From positions 1 through 64,000 of the forward strand of contig NZ_CALERY010000002.1 of assembly GCF_937906905.1 (NCBI RefSeq): DNA of 64,000 nucleotides, given 5' to 3'. The notes under the pieces are model-generated. The model did not search any database, was not told the DNA's origin, and saw only the letters and a program-made list of their open reading frames with translations. Made by a program: the position numbers and the translations under genes. This document shows, in pieces, positions 34,397 through 43,611 of this stretch. This DNA comes from an uncultured Helicobacter sp. (lineage in GTDB: Bacteria; Campylobacterota; Campylobacteria; Campylobacterales; Helicobacteraceae). Position 1 is the first letter of the stretch. Each line of letters begins with the position of its first letter.

Positions 34397-35082
34397 GTGC
34401 GCCTAAAAACATATTGGCAATTTTTGATTTTTGCGAAACGCTGGTAGATTTCCAAAGTGCAGCAAGATACTTGGAGCTTGTAGCAGAATCTAGGGGCTAT
34501 AACACCAGACCATACAGAATCCAAAACAAGCTCCAGCACAGAATGAAAAGTATTGCTCGCAGGCTTTTCCCCAAAGCATGTGCAAGATATTGCCAAAGCG
34601 TGCGCTACGAAGCCTTACGCGGATTTGAAACCCAAAAAGCACAAGATACTGCTAGAGAATTTTTTATCAATGAGCTTTTGCCGCATATAAATACACCTAT
34701 CATCGAGCGTGTGCGGTGGCATGGAGAGCAGGGGCATACGCTTGTCATTGTCTCTGGAGGATTTGAGATATATATCAAACTTTTTGCGGAACATTTTAAA
34801 ATCCCACATGTTGTAGCCATTAAACTAGAATCTAACAATGGTCTTCTAAGTGGTGAAATATCAGGACTCCATACTATGGAGCATAGAAAGCTCTATGCAC
34901 TGGATTCTGCCCTAGATTTAAGCCAATATGACCTTGCGCGCTCTTATGCGTATAGCGACTGCCCTAGCGATATCCCCCTGCTCTCTCTTGTGGGCAATCC
35001 CCACGCCGTAGAAAGCAGCCAAGACATGCAATGGGCGAGAATCCTAGGCTACACCATAATCCCCGCCAAGCCTCAAAGCTAG
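34393..35082 (+). CDS. HAD-IB family phosphatase (SerB-like)
   Basis: 229-aa haloacid-dehalogenase hydrolase. Motif I is FDFCETLVDF (Asp nucleophile, DFCET instead of the usual DxDxT); motif II is VIVSGGFEIYI; motif III/IV is SYAYSDCPSDIPLLSLVG. The helical cap between motifs I and II is of the IB type. The ATG overlaps the aminotransferase stop (ATGA), so the two are translated together; aminotransferase plus phosphatase pairs commonly turn a keto-phosphate into an amino alcohol. The substrate is unknown. Confidence 0.8.
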   Translation: MSAPKNILAIFDFCETLVDFQSAARYLELVAESRGYNTRPYRIQNKLQHRMKSIARRLFPKACARYCQSVRYEALRGFETQKAQDTAREFFINELLPHINTPIIERVRWHGEQGHTLVIVSGGFEIYIKLFAEHFKIPHVVAIKLESNNGLLSGEISGLHTMEHRKLYALDSALDLSQYDLARSYAYSDCPSDIPLLSLVGNPHAVESSQDMQWARILGYTIIPAKPQS

Positions 35083-35139
35083 ATTCTGCGCTGGCAGAAT
35101 CTACTTGCGCACTAGAATCCAAGTTTAAGCTTACTTGAC

Positions 35140-35145
35140 TACAAT
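35140..35145 (+). promoter_or_regulatory. Possible -10 box (TACAAT) for ilvA
   Basis: TACAAT preceded by TTACTTGAC, about 64 bp before ilvA. Confidence 0.4.
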
Positions 35146-35208
35146 TAGCACTTTGCAACACTCCTGTAACAAGCAGAATCCACCAGCCCAAGAATCTAAA
35201 GAGACATC

Positions 35209-36462
35209 ATGCTAGCACTTGAAGACATCATGCGCGCCAAACTTCGCCTAGAGCCCATCATCGAGCATATCCCACTCTCCTACGCACCCAAACTCTCTAA
35301 AATCCTAGACGCCCACATCTATCTTAAAAAAGAAAATCTCCAGCGCACAGGCGCATTCAAAATCCGTGGCGCGTTTAACAAAATCGCTCTCATGCAAGAG
35401 CGCGCAAACAATCAAACGCAAAAACCACCACAAGACAACGCAAAAAACCATGCCCCCACAGGCGTCATCGCCGCAAGTGCCGGGAATCACGCCCAAGGCG
35501 TAGCCTACGCGGCGCAGTATTTCGCACTCCCTGCCATCATCACCATGCCAGAATCCACCCCACTTCTCAAAGTCCAAGCGACCAAAGAGCTTGGCGCTGA
35601 AGTGGTGCTAAGTGGCGATAACTACGATGAATCTTACGCCAAAGCCTGCGAAATTGCCAAAAAGCGGGGGCTGGAGTTTATCCACCCATTTGCCGATGAA
35701 GCAGTCATGGCAGGACAGGGGACAATCGGGCTAGAGATGATCGCCGAGCAGGAGCTGGATTTTGTGCTTGTGCCAATTGGTGGAGGTGGGCTCATCAGCG
35801 GGATCGCCTCTGCCTACCGCGCCCTAAGCCCCCACACCAAAATCATCGGCATAACCGCCAAAGGCGCACCCGCGATGAGAGAGAGCTTCGCTAGCGGCAA
35901 GATCAAAAATGCCGCCGTCGTGCGCACCATAGCCGACGGGATTGCCGTGCGCGATGTCAATCCCCTACCTTTCTCCTATATCCAAGAGGGTGTAGATGAG
36001 ATTTTGCAAGTCGATGATGAAGAAATCGCCTCTGCTATCCTCTACCTCCTAGAGAATCAAAAGCTCATCGTCGAGGGGGCTGGCGCTGTGGGCGTCGCTG
36101 CACTCTTGCACAAGAAACTCACACTGCCAAAGAGCGCGCGCGTGGGCGTGGTGCTAAGTGGCGGGAATATCGATGTAACTATGCTCAATCTCATTATCCA
36201 AAAGGGCTTGGTGAAAACCATGCGCAAATTCCAATTCCAAGTGCTGCTCGTGGATAAACCAGGCGCCCTGCAAACACTAAGCGATTTATTTGTAAAAGCT
36301 GGGGCGAACATCGTGCAAATCGACTATGACAGGACAAGCACCAATCTCGCCTATGGCGATGCGTATGTCATCATCTCGCTAGAAACCAAAGGGGCAGAGC
36401 ATAAGCAATCAATCTGCCAGAGCCTGCTCGATCATGGCTATGACTTCAAAGAGATTTTTTAG
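35209..36462 (+). CDS. ilvA: Threonine ammonia-lyase IlvA
   Basis: PLP enzyme that deaminates threonine to 2-oxobutanoate, the entry to isoleucine synthesis. The PLP lysine is Lys51 in RTGAFKIRGAFNKI; the phosphate-binding loop is LVPIGGGGLISGIA. The C-terminal ACT-like domain (VLLVDKPGALQTLSDLFVKAGA) suggests allosteric control. An extra Gln/Asn/Pro-rich piece near residues 65-83 is specific to this gene. At 417 aa it is the short, single-ACT form. Confidence 0.94.
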   Translation: MLALEDIMRAKLRLEPIIEHIPLSYAPKLSKILDAHIYLKKENLQRTGAFKIRGAFNKIALMQERANNQTQKPPQDNAKNHAPTGVIAASAGNHAQGVAYAAQYFALPAIITMPESTPLLKVQATKELGAEVVLSGDNYDESYAKACEIAKKRGLEFIHPFADEAVMAGQGTIGLEMIAEQELDFVLVPIGGGGLISGIASAYRALSPHTKIIGITAKGAPAMRESFASGKIKNAAVVRTIADGIAVRDVNPLPFSYIQEGVDEILQVDDEEIASAILYLLENQKLIVEGAGAVGVAALLHKKLTLPKSARVGVVLSGGNIDVTMLNLIIQKGLVKTMRKFQFQVLLVDKPGALQTLSDLFVKAGANIVQIDYDRTSTNLAYGDAYVIISLETKGAEHKQSICQSLLDHGYDFKEIF

Positions 36463-37783
36463 ATTCTTACCAGAGCTTGGGCGGAAGCTTCCGCCAGATA
36501 TTCTTGCACGCGCGAGAATCGAGCTAAAAATCTGGCTCAACAAGCACGCAGGCACGATGAGCCCCAGGCGGTTTGATGTTATCGATTTTGGCGTGATAGC
36601 AATCATGCTAATAAGCCTTGGCGCACTGCTGTTTATGATAAGCGAGATTTCCATTAGCTACAAAGAAATCACCAAGCTCTATGGTAGTGATTTGTGGCTT
36701 TTTGCGTGGCTGCGGGTGTGTTTGGAGATTTTTGGCGTGGGTGATTATAGCCTGCGTGGCAGCTTGCTACTCACGCATGCAATCAACATGTGGCTTATGT
36801 ATGCCATAGGCAGAATCTACCTAAGAAAAAAGCGCGACTGCCTACTGCTAATCCTCCTCTACGCACTGCTTCCGGGTGTCAATATCTCTGCGATTTTGCT
36901 CTATGAGAGTGTATTTATCATCTTTGGCTTCTTGCTTGTTTGCTATTTGCAGCTGCGATTTAAGCGTATCCCTTATGTGCTGCTTATTGCTATTGGGCTG
37001 CTTGATTTGGCGTTTTGCACGCTCTTTATCGCACTAGGCATTCACGCCCTGCACAAACGCAACAACACCGCGCTCATCACCGCACTGCTAGGCTTTGGCA
37101 TAAATATGTTTCTCTACTCAAGCTCTATCCATGGCGTGCCACAAGCGTATTTTCTCGATGAGCTTGGTGCTATGGCAATGCTTTTCTCCCCGCTAGTATT
37201 TCTCTACTATATCTATACACTCTATGCAGCTCTCGCTCGGCGCAAGGACTACTCACTCCTAGTGCTTGTGAGTATAAGCGGGATTATATTCTCTCTACTA
37301 CTCTCCCTACGCCAAGACATCGACATTGCCAAATTCGCGCCTGCATGTGTCGTAGGGCTGCCTGCACTTGTGTATGGATTCTACAACGACATGCGCTCGC
37401 GCCTTAGAATCTATCGCACGCGTTTTAAGGTGCGTATGGCAGTGATTTTTAGTGTGCTATGTGTCGAGGTGTTTTGCCTGTTTGGAAATAAATTTGTCTA
37501 TCTCTTTTCCCTAGAGCCAAACTACGCGCGCTCCTACTATGTGGCAAAAGATCTCGCCCATGAGCTTAGTAGCAGAGGTGTGAAAAATCTAAAAATCCAA
37601 GATAGCACGCTAGCGCTACGGCTGGGATTCTATGGGATTGGCGCTGGAAGCGGGGCATGCTTATATACGCTAGATTCTAGCAGCCCCAAATCCACAAAAT
37701 CCAAAGACATCATAGAAGTCCGCTACCTAGGCAAGCTCATCGCGCGCTATAAGCTAGTGAGAAATAATGCGTGCCGCATTTAG
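36434..37783 (+). CDS. Polytopic inner-membrane protein, GT-C-like, unknown function
   Basis: 449-aa protein with about ten membrane segments (such as VIAIMLISLGALLFMISEI and LLLILLYALLPGVNISAILLY). After the first segment a loop carries YKEITKLYGSDLW and then LRGSLLLTHAINMWLMY. The overall look recalls GT-C membrane glycosyltransferases but no DxD or DEAW motif is convincing. It overlaps ilvA by 29 bases and the pseudopilin gene by 17, so it belongs to that transcript. I do not recognise a named family. Confidence 0.72.
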   Translation: MAMTSKRFFRFLPELGRKLPPDILARARIELKIWLNKHAGTMSPRRFDVIDFGVIAIMLISLGALLFMISEISISYKEITKLYGSDLWLFAWLRVCLEIFGVGDYSLRGSLLLTHAINMWLMYAIGRIYLRKKRDCLLLILLYALLPGVNISAILLYESVFIIFGFLLVCYLQLRFKRIPYVLLIAIGLLDLAFCTLFIALGIHALHKRNNTALITALLGFGINMFLYSSSIHGVPQAYFLDELGAMAMLFSPLVFLYYIYTLYAALARRKDYSLLVLVSISGIIFSLLLSLRQDIDIAKFAPACVVGLPALVYGFYNDMRSRLRIYRTRFKVRMAVIFSVLCVEVFCLFGNKFVYLFSLEPNYARSYYVAKDLAHELSSRGVKNLKIQDSTLALRLGFYGIGAGSGACLYTLDSSSPKSTKSKDIIEVRYLGKLIARYKLVRNNACRI

Positions 37784-38462
37784 CGCACTAGAGCTGATTC
37801 TCTCTGTCATGCTGCTTGGCATAGTTGTGAGCTTCGCACTGCCTAAGCATACTTCACTCCATAAAGCCGCGCAGCTCACCCTAGCCTACATTCGCTATAC
37901 CCAGCACCTTGCTCTCAATGACTCGCTTGACTTTGCTACGCTTAGACAGACACGCACACTCACCAAGAGCCACCCATCAATCGACCCAAACAAACTGCTA
38001 GATTCTAGCCGCAATCTCTGGCAAATCCAATTCCACCAAAGCGGAATCTACACGCTAAATAGCTTTAGTGTGTTTTTTGACACGCCTAGATTCTCACCCA
38101 CCACCGATAGAGACAATCAGCCCCAGCCTGGCGACATCATCGCACGAAATGGCGCAAACATGCGCTGTCTCACAGGATATAGCAATGTCAATGCACCCAT
38201 TGAATGCCGCAACAACGGCGAAATCCTCGTGCGACTCCATGAGCGCTTCGCTATTGATAGTATCGAGCTGATGAGCGAAAATGCCTGCCAAGAAATGGGC
38301 ACATTTCGCATAGGGTTTAATCACCTAGGCGAGCCATTTTGCCAGAAAATGCCGCGCGCACTGCAAGGAAACATGCAAATCCTCTTGCGTAAAGGCAAGG
38401 AGAGCAAATCTATCTGTATCCTGCCCCATAGTGGCTATGCGTTTATCGCGTCTCAATGCTAG
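37767..38462 (+). CDS. Pseudopilin-like protein (type II secretion / type IV pilus type)
   Basis: 231 aa. The N-terminus MRAAFSALELILSVMLLGIVVSFALP is a class III prepilin signal: a short basic leader, then F-S-x-L-E with the +5-type Glu in a hydrophobic helix. The residue before the Phe is Ala rather than Gly, a tolerated variant. The rest contains several cysteines (MRCLTGYSN, ENACQEMG, SICILPH). Such minor pilins act in secretion or DNA uptake. A GspF-like gene is at 61 kb; a prepilin peptidase is not in the window. Confidence 0.72.
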   Translation: MRAAFSALELILSVMLLGIVVSFALPKHTSLHKAAQLTLAYIRYTQHLALNDSLDFATLRQTRTLTKSHPSIDPNKLLDSSRNLWQIQFHQSGIYTLNSFSVFFDTPRFSPTTDRDNQPQPGDIIARNGANMRCLTGYSNVNAPIECRNNGEILVRLHERFAIDSIELMSENACQEMGTFRIGFNHLGEPFCQKMPRALQGNMQILLRKGKESKSICILPHSGYAFIASQC

Positions 38463-38482
38463 GCGACAAGAGTGGATTTTGC

Positions 38483-38488
38483 TATAAT
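38483..38488 (+). promoter_or_regulatory. -10 box (TATAAT) for mscS
   Basis: TATAAT followed by ACCGC, 35 bp before the proposed GTG start of the MscS gene. Confidence 0.6.
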
Positions 38489-38522
38489 ACCGCTCAATCC
38501 CACCACCCACAAAGGCTTGCAT

Positions 38523-40184
38523 GTGCATGCAATATCGATGAAAATACTATCTCTGCTCTTTTCTCTATTGCTAGTGCCACTATCTCTGCTCCACGCTGCA
38601 CCAGAATCTAGCTTGCCAATCCACTCCACCCAGGCACCAAGTATCGCGCTTATGGATCAAAAGCAAATACAAGATGAGCTTAAATCTATTGACGCCACAC
38701 TTGCCAAAAGCAATAACCCATGGCTCAAGCGATACACAGACTATGCCAGCTACAATCGTATCATGCGCCAAATGCACACACTCCAAGATGAAGTGCTCCA
38801 TATTGATGCAAACGATTTGCGCACGCTCAATGAAAAGCGCCTTGCCATAGAGACACTCGAGCGCCAGCTCGATATGCTAAAAGAAGCCAAAAGCGATCCT
38901 TTCAAAGACCTTATCCAGCGTCCAGAGATCACCGAAATCCCCACGATCACAAACCCCATAGCCATCATTGGCGGAATCTCTTTTCTAAACACCCTCCAAT
39001 CCACCAAAGCGCAATTCACCAGCAACAAAGAAAGCCTAGAGAGCCTTCTTGCACTCATAGAGCGCAAATATTCTCTCCTAGATAGCTTGCACAAGCTCGA
39101 TAAATCTCCCCAAATCACAAAAGAACTCTCTCTTGCCCAAAGCGAGCTACTAGAATTTCAAAGCGCATATAACATCATCTCTACAAGCATTGATATCTAC
39201 ACCAAGCGCTATGATGAAGTCTATATCCAAATCTCAAACGCAATCAAAAAGCAGACCCTAAAGCTCATCTACATTATCATCGCTATCCTTATAAGCATTG
39301 GAATCGCGCTTGGGCTAAAGCTCCTTATCAAGCGCTATATCGCCGATAATGAGCGCGCCTACACCACAAACAAAGTCATCAATTTTTTCAATATCACTAT
39401 TATCATTTTGATTTTGCTCTTTGCGTATTTGGAGAATGTTACCTATCTCGTCGCAGTGCTGGGCTTTGCATCTGCTGGGCTTGCGATTGCGATGAAAGAT
39501 TTGTTTATGAGTATTTTGGGCTGGTTTGTCATCATGCTAGGCGGGAGTGTCCATGTGGGCGATCGCGTGCGCGTGCAAAAAGATGGCTCTATCTATATTG
39601 GCGATGTGCTAGACATCTCGCTACTGCGTATCACTATCTATGAAGATGTAACGCTCACAAGCTTTACAGACAACCGCCGCGCTGGGCGGATAATCTTTAT
39701 CCCAAATAATTTTGTCTTCACAATGATGATTGCCAACTATACACATGGAGGAATGCAGACGGTGTGGGACGGGATTGACTTTTGTATCACATTTGATTCC
39801 AATGCACAAAAAGCCCTGCAAATCGCCCAAAGTGTCGCGACAAAATATGCTCGTGGCTACACACAAATCACCAAAAAGCAGCTACGCAAAATGCGCGATC
39901 GCTACTCGCTTAAAAACGCCAATGTCGATCCGCGTGTGTATAGCTTCATCGTGCCAAATGGGATTACGATTTCTGTGTGGTATCAAACAAACGCCTATGC
40001 CACGCTCACTCTACGCTCGCAAATCTCACTAGAAATTATGCGCTCCTTGCTCGCAGAGCCTGATATTTTCATCGCCTATGAGACGACGAAATTTATCCAA
40101 AGCCCGCACGATGGCTTTGCTAATAAACCCTATGAGCCTAGCTTGTCAAACCCAGCCCAGCCCCAAGATAGCCCAAGTCAATAA
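38523..40184 (+). CDS. MscS-family mechanosensitive channel, large form
   Basis: 553 aa. A signal peptide (MKILSLLFSLLLVPLSLLHA), a long periplasmic helical region to about residue 255, three membrane helices, then the MscS pore and beta domain (GFASAGLAIAMKDLFMSILGWFVIM; GDRVRVQ; YTHGGMQTVWDGIDF). Such channels open on hypo-osmotic shock. AAAGG sits 7 bases before a GTG at 38523; the first in-frame ATG (38538) has no such site, so GTG is chosen. mtaB starts shortly after the stop. Confidence 0.86.
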   Translation: MHAISMKILSLLFSLLLVPLSLLHAAPESSLPIHSTQAPSIALMDQKQIQDELKSIDATLAKSNNPWLKRYTDYASYNRIMRQMHTLQDEVLHIDANDLRTLNEKRLAIETLERQLDMLKEAKSDPFKDLIQRPEITEIPTITNPIAIIGGISFLNTLQSTKAQFTSNKESLESLLALIERKYSLLDSLHKLDKSPQITKELSLAQSELLEFQSAYNIISTSIDIYTKRYDEVYIQISNAIKKQTLKLIYIIIAILISIGIALGLKLLIKRYIADNERAYTTNKVINFFNITIIILILLFAYLENVTYLVAVLGFASAGLAIAMKDLFMSILGWFVIMLGGSVHVGDRVRVQKDGSIYIGDVLDISLLRITIYEDVTLTSFTDNRRAGRIIFIPNNFVFTMMIANYTHGGMQTVWDGIDFCITFDSNAQKALQIAQSVATKYARGYTQITKKQLRKMRDRYSLKNANVDPRVYSFIVPNGITISVWYQTNAYATLTLRSQISLEIMRSLLAEPDIFIAYETTKFIQSPHDGFANKPYEPSLSNPAQPQDSPSQ

Positions 40185-40202
40185 ATCGCAGTGAGTTATG
40201 AT

Positions 40203-41663
40203 ATGAAGCCTCAAACCCCCACACCCCAGAGATACACACAAAAGCCTAAAGTCTTTTTCAAAACCTTTGGCTGCCGCACCAATATCTATGACACCCAAAT
40301 CATGCGCGAGAATCTACGCGATTTTGACTGCACGCAAGAAGAGAGCGAGGCAGATATTATTGTGGTAAATTCCTGCACGGTAACAAATGGCGCAGATTCT
40401 GGCGTGCGCAGCTATGTGCGAAGAGCTAATGAGCTAGGCAAGCAAGTGGTATTCACAGGCTGTGGAGTCAAAACACAAGGCAAAGCACTCTATACAAGCG
40501 GGCTTGTCGCGGGGGTGCTAGGTCATAGCCACAAAGAGCGCATAAACGCCGCGCTACAACATCTCCGCCTAGATCCCCAACACCTAGATTCTAAAGACAC
40601 AAAACCTAAAAGCCCAGGGCAAGCCCCAGAATCTAGCCAGAATCTGGACTTTACCGCCGCACCAAATACCACAAATCCACACCCAAGCCCAGAATCTACA
40701 GCCCTGCAAGCTTCCAGGTTTTTCTATGATGATGACCTAGAGAGCGCGCATGTAGATTCCACGATTGTGAGCGAGTTTGTAGGCAAATCGCGCGCATTTA
40801 TCAAAATCCAAGAGGGCTGTGATTTTGCATGTAGCTATTGCATTATCCCATCTGTGCGCGGACGCTCGCGATCACTCCGGCTTGATCACATCATAGACCA
40901 AGTCAAAGTCTTGCTAGATTCTGGGATTAGCGAAGTGGTGCTAACAGGCACAAATGTCGGTAGTTACGGCAGAGCCTCCCTAGAATCTAGCAGCAGCCAT
41001 TCAGCCTCACTTGCTGTGCTTTTAGAGAAGCTTTTTGCACTTGAAGGCTTACGCCGCGTGCGGATAGGGAGTCTTGAGCCAAGTCAAATCACACAAGAGC
41101 TTTTTGCACTACTCTCCCACCCAAAGCTCGAGCGACATCTCCATATTGCACTCCAGCACACGCATGATTATATGCTGGAGAAGATGAACCGCCATAATCG
41201 CTTTGCTAGTGATTATGATCTCCTCCATAAAATCGCAAATCTTGGCTATGCCATAGGGACGGATTTCATCGTAGGACACCCAGGAGAGAGCGAGGAGATC
41301 TGGCGTGAAGCCTTTGCAAATCTCACTACCCTACCACTCACACATATCCATCCTTTCATCTACTCTGTGCGCGATGGCACTGCCTCTGCAAGCATGCGCC
41401 CTGCGGTAAATGGCGCAGTAAGCAAGCAGCGTCTGCATGAGCTTACCACCCACATCGCTAGCTCCAACCACCGCTTCCGCGCACAAAAGCTCGCTAGCGG
41501 TGCAGCACTCAATGTGCTTATCGAAAAGCAGCTAGGCGATGTGTTTGTCGGGCTTGATGAGTTTTATAACAAGATATTCATAGAATCCAGCACCCCCCTG
41601 CCCCAGTGGATCGCCATTACTGACTATGAGGTGCAAAAGGAGCATAACTATGCCAAAATCTAA
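40203..41663 (+). CDS. mtaB: tRNA t6A37 methylthiotransferase MtaB
   Basis: Radical-SAM enzyme that adds a methylthio group to threonylcarbamoyl-A37 in tRNA. N-terminal UPF0004 domain (FFKTFGCRTNIYDTQIM; VNSCTVTNGAD; TGCGVKTQG) supplies three cysteines; the radical-SAM motif is CDFACSYCIIPSVRGRSRS. A Pro/Ser/Asn-rich insertion of about 65 residues lies between these domains, in DNA rich in AGAATCT. ATG at 40203 is used; a GTG four codons earlier is an alternative. It acts after TsaD, encoded at 22.5 kb. Confidence 0.92.
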   Translation: MKPQTPTPQRYTQKPKVFFKTFGCRTNIYDTQIMRENLRDFDCTQEESEADIIVVNSCTVTNGADSGVRSYVRRANELGKQVVFTGCGVKTQGKALYTSGLVAGVLGHSHKERINAALQHLRLDPQHLDSKDTKPKSPGQAPESSQNLDFTAAPNTTNPHPSPESTALQASRFFYDDDLESAHVDSTIVSEFVGKSRAFIKIQEGCDFACSYCIIPSVRGRSRSLRLDHIIDQVKVLLDSGISEVVLTGTNVGSYGRASLESSSSHSASLAVLLEKLFALEGLRRVRIGSLEPSQITQELFALLSHPKLERHLHIALQHTHDYMLEKMNRHNRFASDYDLLHKIANLGYAIGTDFIVGHPGESEEIWREAFANLTTLPLTHIHPFIYSVRDGTASASMRPAVNGAVSKQRLHELTTHIASSNHRFRAQKLASGAALNVLIEKQLGDVFVGLDEFYNKIFIESSTPLPQWIAITDYEVQKEHNYAKI

Positions 41664-43536
41664 CTCAAAACATCTCATTATCATTATTGCCGGAGTGATT
41701 ATTATCTTATTGCTACTGCTAGCGCTTCTGCTCAAAGATACTGCGACCACTATTTCAGCAAATGCGCTAGAAAACGCCCTGCAAAAAAACCTCATCGTCA
41801 AGCTCTGGGAGCAAGGCGACTATCTCTATGCCAAAGGACGAGACTCTCAAGTCTATAAAGTCCTGCGCTCCTCTATTGAGCTAAGCACAAGCAGCACGAA
41901 AGCCGACTCAAACCAGCAGCCCACCCATGCCTCCCAGCTCCCAGCCCTACTAAAATCTCTCCCCATAGAGCGCACTAGCTCGACATGGCTTATTTATCTC
42001 ATCATCGCATTGCTGCTTGGCGTGGTTGGAGGTGCATTTGCGCTACTCCAAAAGCGCTCACGCATGGCAATTTCACCCATGAATGCCAACATGAATGCTA
42101 ATTTGCGCAGCAACCCCCTAGAATCTAGCTCTACCATAGCACCCCTACACTCAAGCATGCGCTTTAGCGATGTGGCGGGGATTGATGAAGTCAAAGCCGA
42201 GCTATTAGAAATCGTGGATTTTCTTAAAAACCCGCATAAATACCAGCATTTCCATGTGAATATGCCACGCGGTGTGTTGCTCTCTGGCGCACCTGGTGTG
42301 GGCAAAACCCTGCTAGCCAAGGCACTTGCTGGCGAGAGTGGTGTGCCGTTTTTCTACCAGAGTGGGGCGAGCTTTGTAGAAATGTATGTGGGCGTGGGGG
42401 CAAAGCGCGTGCGAGAGCTCTTTAGTCGTGCCAAAGCCAGCGCGCCATGTATTATTTTCATCGATGAAATCGATGCTATTGGCAAAGCACGCCAAAGTGG
42501 CAGCCACAATAACGAGCGAGAATCCACACTCAACCAACTGCTTGTAGAAATGGACGGCTTCAGTGATAATAGCGGAGTCATCGTGCTTGGTGCGACAAAC
42601 CATATCGACGCGCTTGATCCTGCACTATTGCGCAGCGGGCGGTTTGATCGCAAGCTGTTCATCGAGCTACCAAACAAGCAAGAGCGCGAGCATATCCTCT
42701 CTATGTATCTTGCCAACAAACCCCATAATCTCCACACCCATATCCCAGAAATAGCCAGCCAGACATCAGGCTTTAGCGGAGCAAGTTTAGCCACGCTTGT
42801 CAATGAAGCTGCGCTCACAGCTATCCGCCGAGGTGCGCAGGGGATTAGCAAGCAGGATTTTGATAGTGTCTATGGCAAAATCCATAGTGGGCTAAAGCGT
42901 CTTCCACTCCTAGAATCCCACATGCGCGATGTCTATGCGATCTATCAAGCCAGCAAACTTCTCTATGCACTGCGACATAATCTCACTCCACAGCGATTCA
43001 CACTATTTGAGACCACGCTACTGCCCTACTCGCCACACACACTGCGCCAGAGCGAGCTGCTCGTTCGAGTGCGCTTCCATCTTATAGGCGATCGTGCGCT
43101 GCGCGTTGGATTTGGCGATAGCTTTGGGATATTTGCCCAAGATAGCCACGATGCGCGTGATCTTATCGCTCAAGGACAAGAGCTAGGGCTACTCCAAAGC
43201 GCACAAGCAAGCGCGCTAGAAGAGCAAATCATCTATGATGAGCGCCATGTCGCCACACAGGGCTTGGTGGAGTTTATCAAGCTCGAGCTAGACAATCTCT
43301 GCACCCTAGCTGCACTGCTTTTACAGCAGGAGCGACTAGAATCTATCCCAGAAACCCCCGCAGCACTCGAAGCACTTTTACAGCGATTGCGGAATTTGCA
43401 AAAGCAAGAGTTAAGGGCAGGAGACCTAAAAGTAGATTCTAGTGGAGAATCTTTAAGCGAAGGTTTGCTCAATACCTATAAGAATCTCGATAGGCTCGAA
43501 CATTTGCGTGCATATTTCACGCCAAGGCTGTTTTAA
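41650..43536 (+). CDS. FtsH-like AAA+ ATPase lacking the zinc-protease motif
   Basis: 628 aa. Membrane helix 8-28, a small periplasmic part, second helix near 113-130, then an AAA domain: Walker A GAPGVGKT 213-220, Walker B FIDEID 270-275, SRH GRFDRKLFIELP, and FSGASLATLVNEAALTAIRRG. Where FtsH has HEAGH this protein reads IYQASK (431-436), so the protease is predicted dead while the ATPase looks intact. It may be an unfoldase, chaperone or partner of true FtsH. AGGAG lies 8 bases before ATG 41650. It overlaps the end of mtaB by 14 bases. Confidence 0.9.
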   Translation: MPKSNSKHLIIIIAGVIIILLLLLALLLKDTATTISANALENALQKNLIVKLWEQGDYLYAKGRDSQVYKVLRSSIELSTSSTKADSNQQPTHASQLPALLKSLPIERTSSTWLIYLIIALLLGVVGGAFALLQKRSRMAISPMNANMNANLRSNPLESSSTIAPLHSSMRFSDVAGIDEVKAELLEIVDFLKNPHKYQHFHVNMPRGVLLSGAPGVGKTLLAKALAGESGVPFFYQSGASFVEMYVGVGAKRVRELFSRAKASAPCIIFIDEIDAIGKARQSGSHNNERESTLNQLLVEMDGFSDNSGVIVLGATNHIDALDPALLRSGRFDRKLFIELPNKQEREHILSMYLANKPHNLHTHIPEIASQTSGFSGASLATLVNEAALTAIRRGAQGISKQDFDSVYGKIHSGLKRLPLLESHMRDVYAIYQASKLLYALRHNLTPQRFTLFETTLLPYSPHTLRQSELLVRVRFHLIGDRALRVGFGDSFGIFAQDSHDARDLIAQGQELGLLQSAQASALEEQIIYDERHVATQGLVEFIKLELDNLCTLAALLLQQERLESIPETPAALEALLQRLRNLQKQELRAGDLKVDSSGESLSEGLLNTYKNLDRLEHLRAYFTPRLF

Positions 43537-43563
43537 GGGATTCTAGCTTGCGCTGCATTGACT

Positions 43564-43569
43564 TATAAT
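43564..43569 (+). promoter_or_regulatory. -10 box (TATAAT) for trpE-trpG-trpD
   Basis: TATAAT followed by GTGGAT, about 43 bp before the trpE ATG. The leader is too short for a trp attenuator, and no Trp-rich leader peptide is seen. Confidence 0.6.
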
Positions 43570-43611
43570 GTGGATTAAATTATCATTTGGGATTTTTGCA
43601 CGAGGAGTGAT

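Noticed and set aside
43537..43611. Trp attenuator or leader peptide before trpE
   Set aside because: The leader is only about 40 nt, with no Trp codons and no competing hairpins.
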